From Acidimicrobiia bacterium (GTDB taxonomy: Bacteria; Actinomycetota; Acidimicrobiia; Spongiisociales; Spongiisociaceae), in contig WTGW01000090.1 of NCBI GenBank assembly GCA_011523395.1, positions 1-44,488 on the forward strand: a DNA stretch of 44,488 bases, written 5' to 3'. This document shows positions 41,761 through 44,488 of this stretch, one piece after another (position 1 is the first letter of the stretch; each line of letters opens with the position of its first letter). The notes under the pieces were generated by a model, which was not told the DNA's origin, searched no databases, and saw nothing but the letters and a program-made list of their open reading frames with translations. The position numbers and the translations under genes were made by a program.

Positions 41761-42564
41761 TCACGCTCCCCCATCCGCTTCGCCGTCCCGGAATTGGGGC
41801 GCGGGAGGCCACGGGATAACCGCCACGTACTCGAGGCGTTCGATATCACCCATCGGCTCCACCCGGACCCCGATGGTCCCGAACTGCGGGTCCGCCGCCT
41901 CGGCCACGATGCCGACATCCAGGTCCTTCGGGTAGGCGTTGGAGTCTCCGTAGGGCCCGAAGGTCACCAGCAGCTCGCCACCCTCCAGCGGACCGGATGC
42001 CTCGAGGATGGAGAGTTCCAGCGCTCCGGCGCCCTGTCCCGTCACCACGCCACGCTGTCCGTCGGGTAGGCGCACGGTGACCGCAGGCGCCCGGCGCGAC
42101 GTGATCGGAATGACACTGGCCCCGGCCTCACCCGCCTCTGACACCAGGCCGATCAACGCTCCCTGCCCGTCCACCACCGGCTGGCCGGTATGGACCCCGT
42201 CACCGGTACCACGGTCGATGGTCAGGGTCGGGTCGAGGGTCCCCCCGCGGGCCGTGACCTCGGCCGAGACCGAGAGTTGGTACAGGTCCTCGCCGAGCCG
42301 CAGCGCCAGCAGCGTCTCCAACTCGGACACCTGGGACTCGAGATGACCGACCTGAGCCGCTTCCCGCTCCAGGGACTCGATCCGGTCCCGGAGGCGCTGG
42401 TTCTCCTCGCGGAGCCCGGCCAGGTTGGACAGGCCGTCGGAGAAGCTCACCACCGGCGTCACCACTGCGTTCACAGCCGCTTGGAGCGGCGCCATCACCA
42501 CTTGTACGGTGCTGCGAAGGTCGGCCCCGAAACCACCTCTCGACGCCCGGATGTCAAGAGTCAT
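41761..42564 (-). CDS. mreC: Rod shape-determining protein MreC (N-terminus unresolved)
   Basis: From ATG 42564 the product is 267 residues. A coiled coil lies at about 48-85 (LREENQRLRDRIESLEREAA), followed by the two beta-barrel domains of MreC (DRGTGDGVHTGQPVVDGQGA). The needed N-terminal TM anchor is encoded upstream in the same frame (APTDRSAYVAIALLVVSLTL, to about 42627), but the frame reaches a TGA with no ATG/GTG/TTG. A GTG at 42674 in another frame could serve if one base were missing in the G-rich tract near 42628-42640. A non-canonical start is the alternative. It is followed by mreD. Confidence 0.85.
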   Translation of the reverse strand: MTLDIRASRGGFGADLRSTVQVVMAPLQAAVNAVVTPVVSFSDGLSNLAGLREENQRLRDRIESLEREAAQVGHLESQVSELETLLALRLGEDLYQLSVSAEVTARGGTLDPTLTIDRGTGDGVHTGQPVVDGQGALIGLVSEAGEAGASVIPITSRRAPAVTVRLPDGQRGVVTGQGAGALELSILEASGPLEGGELLVTFGPYGDSNAYPKDLDVGIVAEAADPQFGTIGVRVEPMGDIERLEYVAVIPWPPAPQFRDGEADGGA

Positions 42565-42755
42565 GAGGGTCAGGGAGACTACGAGTAGGGCGATCGCGAC
42601 GTAGGCGGACCGATCGGTCGGGGCGACCCTCCTCCCTCTGCCTCCGGCGCGCTGGCGGTGTTGTCTACCGGCACTCGAGAGTCTTGGCGGAGCGGAGATT
42701 TCCCTGACCCTTCATTTCATCATCCGGCGGATCCGGCTCCCGGACCTGGAACCAC

Positions 42756-43787
42756 TCAGAATCGGCCGGATGACTCGAGGACTCCCTGCAGGACGTCGAA
42801 CTGTTCCAGGCATCGACCGGATCCGACCACCACCGACTGGAGGGGCCGTTCGGCGATCTCGACCCGCAAGCCGGTCTCGAACGCCAACCGGTGATGCAGT
42901 ACCTTGAGCAGGGCTCCGCCGCCCGTGATCGTGATGCCCACGTTCATCAGGTCGGCGGCCAACTCCGGCGGGGTGTTGTCCAGCGTGTACCGGACCGCAT
43001 CGATCATTATGGACAGTGGCTCCTGGATGGCCGCCCTTACCTCGGAGGCGGTGAGCAGCACGGTCTTGGGCAAACCGGCCACCAAGTCCCGGCCCTTCAC
43101 CTCGGCGCTCGGCTCGTTGTGATACGGATAGGCCGATCCGATCGCCATCTTGATCTGCTCCGCGGTGCGCAGGCCCAGCAGGAGGTTGTGCTCCTTCTTC
43201 ACCCATTCGACGATCCGCTCGTCCATGTCGTCGCCACCGACGCGGACGCTCCTCGACACCACGATGCCGCCCATGGCGATGACCGCCACCTCGGTGGTCC
43301 CTCCCCCGATGTCGACCACCATCGACCCGGTGGGCTCGTTGACGGGCAATCCGCATCCGATGGCCGCCGCCATCGGCTCATCGATGGTGAAGGCGTTGCG
43401 GGCGCCGGCGTGGTAGGCCGCCTCTTCCACAGCCCGCCGCTCCACCCCGGTGATGCCGGACGGGACGCAGATCACGATCCTCGGCTTGGCCCAGCGGCGG
43501 CGATGCACCTTCTTGATGAAGTACCGGAGCATGCGCTCGGTGATGTCGAAGTCGGCGATCACGCCGTCCCGGAGAGGCCTGATCGCCTTCACGTGGGAGG
43601 GGGTACGACCGATCATGCGCTTGGCGTCCATACCCACGGCCAGGGCCTCGTTGGTGTTGGTGTTGATCGCCACGACCGAGGGCTCGTTGAGCAGGACACC
43701 CTGGTTACGGACGTATACAAGGGTGTTGGCTGTACCCAGATCTACAGCCATGTCCTGGCCGGCAACGACGAACGGGTTATCTGGCAT
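42756..43787 (-). CDS. mreB: Rod shape-determining protein MreB
   Basis: A 343-residue actin-like ATPase that orients lateral wall synthesis under the membrane. The phosphate-1 motif is VDLGTANTLVYV, phosphate-2 is VVDIGGGTTEVAVIAMGG, and the adenosine motif includes ITITGGGALLKVL. ATG 43787 has AGGGA upstream; an ATG 12 codons in (MAVDLGTANT) is the usual family start and also possible. It is first in the mreBCD-mrdA-rodA run, 90 bp downstream of ndk. Confidence 0.96.
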   Translation of the reverse strand: MPDNPFVVAGQDMAVDLGTANTLVYVRNQGVLLNEPSVVAINTNTNEALAVGMDAKRMIGRTPSHVKAIRPLRDGVIADFDITERMLRYFIKKVHRRRWAKPRIVICVPSGITGVERRAVEEAAYHAGARNAFTIDEPMAAAIGCGLPVNEPTGSMVVDIGGGTTEVAVIAMGGIVVSRSVRVGGDDMDERIVEWVKKEHNLLLGLRTAEQIKMAIGSAYPYHNEPSAEVKGRDLVAGLPKTVLLTASEVRAAIQEPLSIMIDAVRYTLDNTPPELAADLMNVGITITGGGALLKVLHHRLAFETGLRVEIAERPLQSVVVGSGRCLEQFDVLQGVLESSGRF

Positions 43788-43877
43788 CGATTAAGGGTCC
43801 CTGTCGCTGTTCTCGGGCCAACTCTACCCTATGGACGGGCTCAACGGACAGCCGGCCTGGTCTGCGCTCTGTTGCCA

Positions 43878-44282
43878 TCAGCCGAACCAGAGCCCGAGCT
43901 CACGAGCGGCGCTCGCCGGGCTGTCGGATCCATGGACGATGTTCTCCCCCACCTCCAGGCCGAAATCGCCTCGGATGGTGCCGGGAAGGGCCACGGCTGG
44001 ATCGGTCGCTCCCACCAAGGCTCGAGCCACCGTGACGGCCGACTCGCCCGACCAATGCATCGCGACCACCGGACCGGAGGTGATGTGCTCGATCAGGCCG
44101 TCGTAGAAGGGCTTCCCCTCGTGCTCCGCGTAGTGCGCGGTCGCCGTGGAGCGGTCGGGTAGGACCATCTCGAGGCGATGCAGGTCGAGTCCCTTGGCTT
44201 CGAACCTGGAGATCACCTCACCTACCAGGCGGCGGCGCACCCCGTCGGGCTTCACCATTACGAAGGTGTCTTCGTGGGCCAT
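43878..44282 (-). CDS. ndk: Nucleoside diphosphate kinase
   Basis: A 134-residue enzyme that equilibrates NTP pools through a phosphohistidine. His117 in NIVHGSDS is the phosphorylated residue, and the N-terminal [16 protein letters not shown] is family-typical. It lies between folC and mreB, as in many actinobacteria. Its leader contains a CAGTGGT array, and its candidate promoter overlaps a CTAGCAA array. Confidence 0.96.
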   Translation of the reverse strand: MAHEDTFVMVKPDGVRRRLVGEVISRFEAKGLDLHRLEMVLPDRSTATAHYAEHEGKPFYDGLIEHITSGPVVAMHWSGESAVTVARALVGATDPAVALPGTIRGDFGLEVGENIVHGSDSPASAARELGLWFG

Positions 44283-44299
44283 CGCTGTGCCTGCCTTTT

Positions 44300-44341
44300 C
44301 AGTGGTCAGTGGTCAGTGGTCAGTGGTCAGTGGTCAGTGGT
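44300..44341 (+). repeat. CAGTGGT heptad array without core (A4)
   Basis: Six exact CAGTGGT units lie 17 bp upstream of the ndk ATG, within its predicted 5' leader. Neither the conserved core nor the inverted heptads of A1-A3 are attached. Confidence 0.9.
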
Positions 44342-44352
44342 CGGTCTAATCC

Positions 44353-44381
44353 AATATAAACCAGCAACTAGCAACTAGCAA
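44353..44381 (-). promoter_or_regulatory. Putative ndk promoter with -35 in a CTAGCAA array
   Basis: TATATT (44353-44358, complement) and TTGCTA (44376-44381, complement) are separated by 17 bp. TTGCTA matches TTGACA at four of six positions and is part of the repeated heptad. Transcription would start near 44346 and run through the A4 array into ndk. Confidence 0.45.
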
Positions 44382-44399
44382 CTAGCAACTAGCAACTAG
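44363..44399. repeat. CTAGCAA heptad array (family C, copy 2)
   Basis: Five exact AGCAACT units (44363-44397) follow the folC coding end. The folC frame runs into them and stops at a TAG (44382-44384, complement) inside the array, so the last residues of FolC (LVASC) are repeat-encoded. Confidence 0.85.
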
Positions 44400-44488
44400 A
44401 GCGGTCCGGGCCTCGCCTGCCACATAGAACGAACCTGTCACCAGAACGGCGCCCTCGGCCCCACTCCACTCCTTGGCCAGCTCGACGG
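44382..44488 (-). CDS. folC: Dihydrofolate/folylpolyglutamate synthase FolC, C-terminal end (partial)
   Basis: Only the last 34 or so codons are in the window. The visible text EGAVLVTGSFYVAGEARTAL matches the conserved FolC C-terminus (VLVTGSLYLxGE). The gene continues beyond position 44488. FolC adds glutamates to folate. The position directly upstream of ndk on the same strand agrees with the common valS-folC-ndk order. The final codons and the stop are supplied by the heptad array. Confidence 0.8.
   Translation of the reverse strand, partial: VELAKEWSGAEGAVLVTGSFYVAGEARTALVASC

Overview
The window is a dense, high-GC bacterial chromosome segment from the core genome of an actinobacterium-like organism. 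I infer Actinomycetota, probably a deep lineage such as Acidimicrobiia, from: the order folC-ndk-mreBCD-mrdA-rodA-RNase E/G-rplU-rpmA-obgE-proB; SufU rather than IscU; hrcA-dnaJ leading into phoH-pgpH-ybeY-CNNM-era; frequent GTG/TTG starts; two likely leaderless promoters; and a COG4880-type beta-propeller lipoprotein. The class-level guess is inference only.

Layout. 1-5075: a secreted beta-propeller lipoprotein (-), then sufC-sufS-sufU (+) for Fe-S assembly, without sufB/sufD beside it. 5228-15306 (-): fumC, then the hrcA-dnaJ and phoH-pgpH-ybeY-CNNM-era runs (heat-shock control, c-di-AMP turnover, rRNA maturation). 15443-20355: rpsT (+) facing holA, an SDR oxidoreductase, comEC and comEA (-). 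20504-24594 (+): an ABC-2 exporter pair and a CPA2 cation/proton antiporter. 24647-29268 (-): leuS, tRNA-Ala(GGC), rsfS, nadD and a LytM/M23-fold protein lacking catalytic histidines. 29787-32649 (+): trkA-trkH potassium uptake. 32675-44488 (-): folC (3' end only), ndk, mreB, mreC, mreD, mrdA, rodA, RNase E/G, rplU, rpmA, obgE and proB. This last block joins the rod-shape/elongasome machinery to ribosome assembly genes.

The most unusual content is intergenic. Two families of exact 7-bp tandem repeats (CAGTGGT-type and CTAGCAA-type) sit against gene 3' ends. Three CAGTGGT loci share a conserved core of about 75-80 bp flanked by inverted heptads, so each copy is a long imperfect palindrome. Several heptads contain the stop codon of the adjoining gene, and two arrays appear to supply the -35 box of a promoter (rpmA, ndk). 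A separate pair of 207-bp elements with 18-bp terminal inverted repeats lies directly upstream of the era and trkA start codons and looks like a MITE family.

Gene-level oddities are an apparent single-base frameshift in obgE, conserved mreC and rsfS N-termini with no canonical in-frame start, and a PgpH-type phosphodiesterase with an SdrD-B-like extracellular domain. I found no CRISPR array, rRNA, intact insertion sequence or obvious new protein system.
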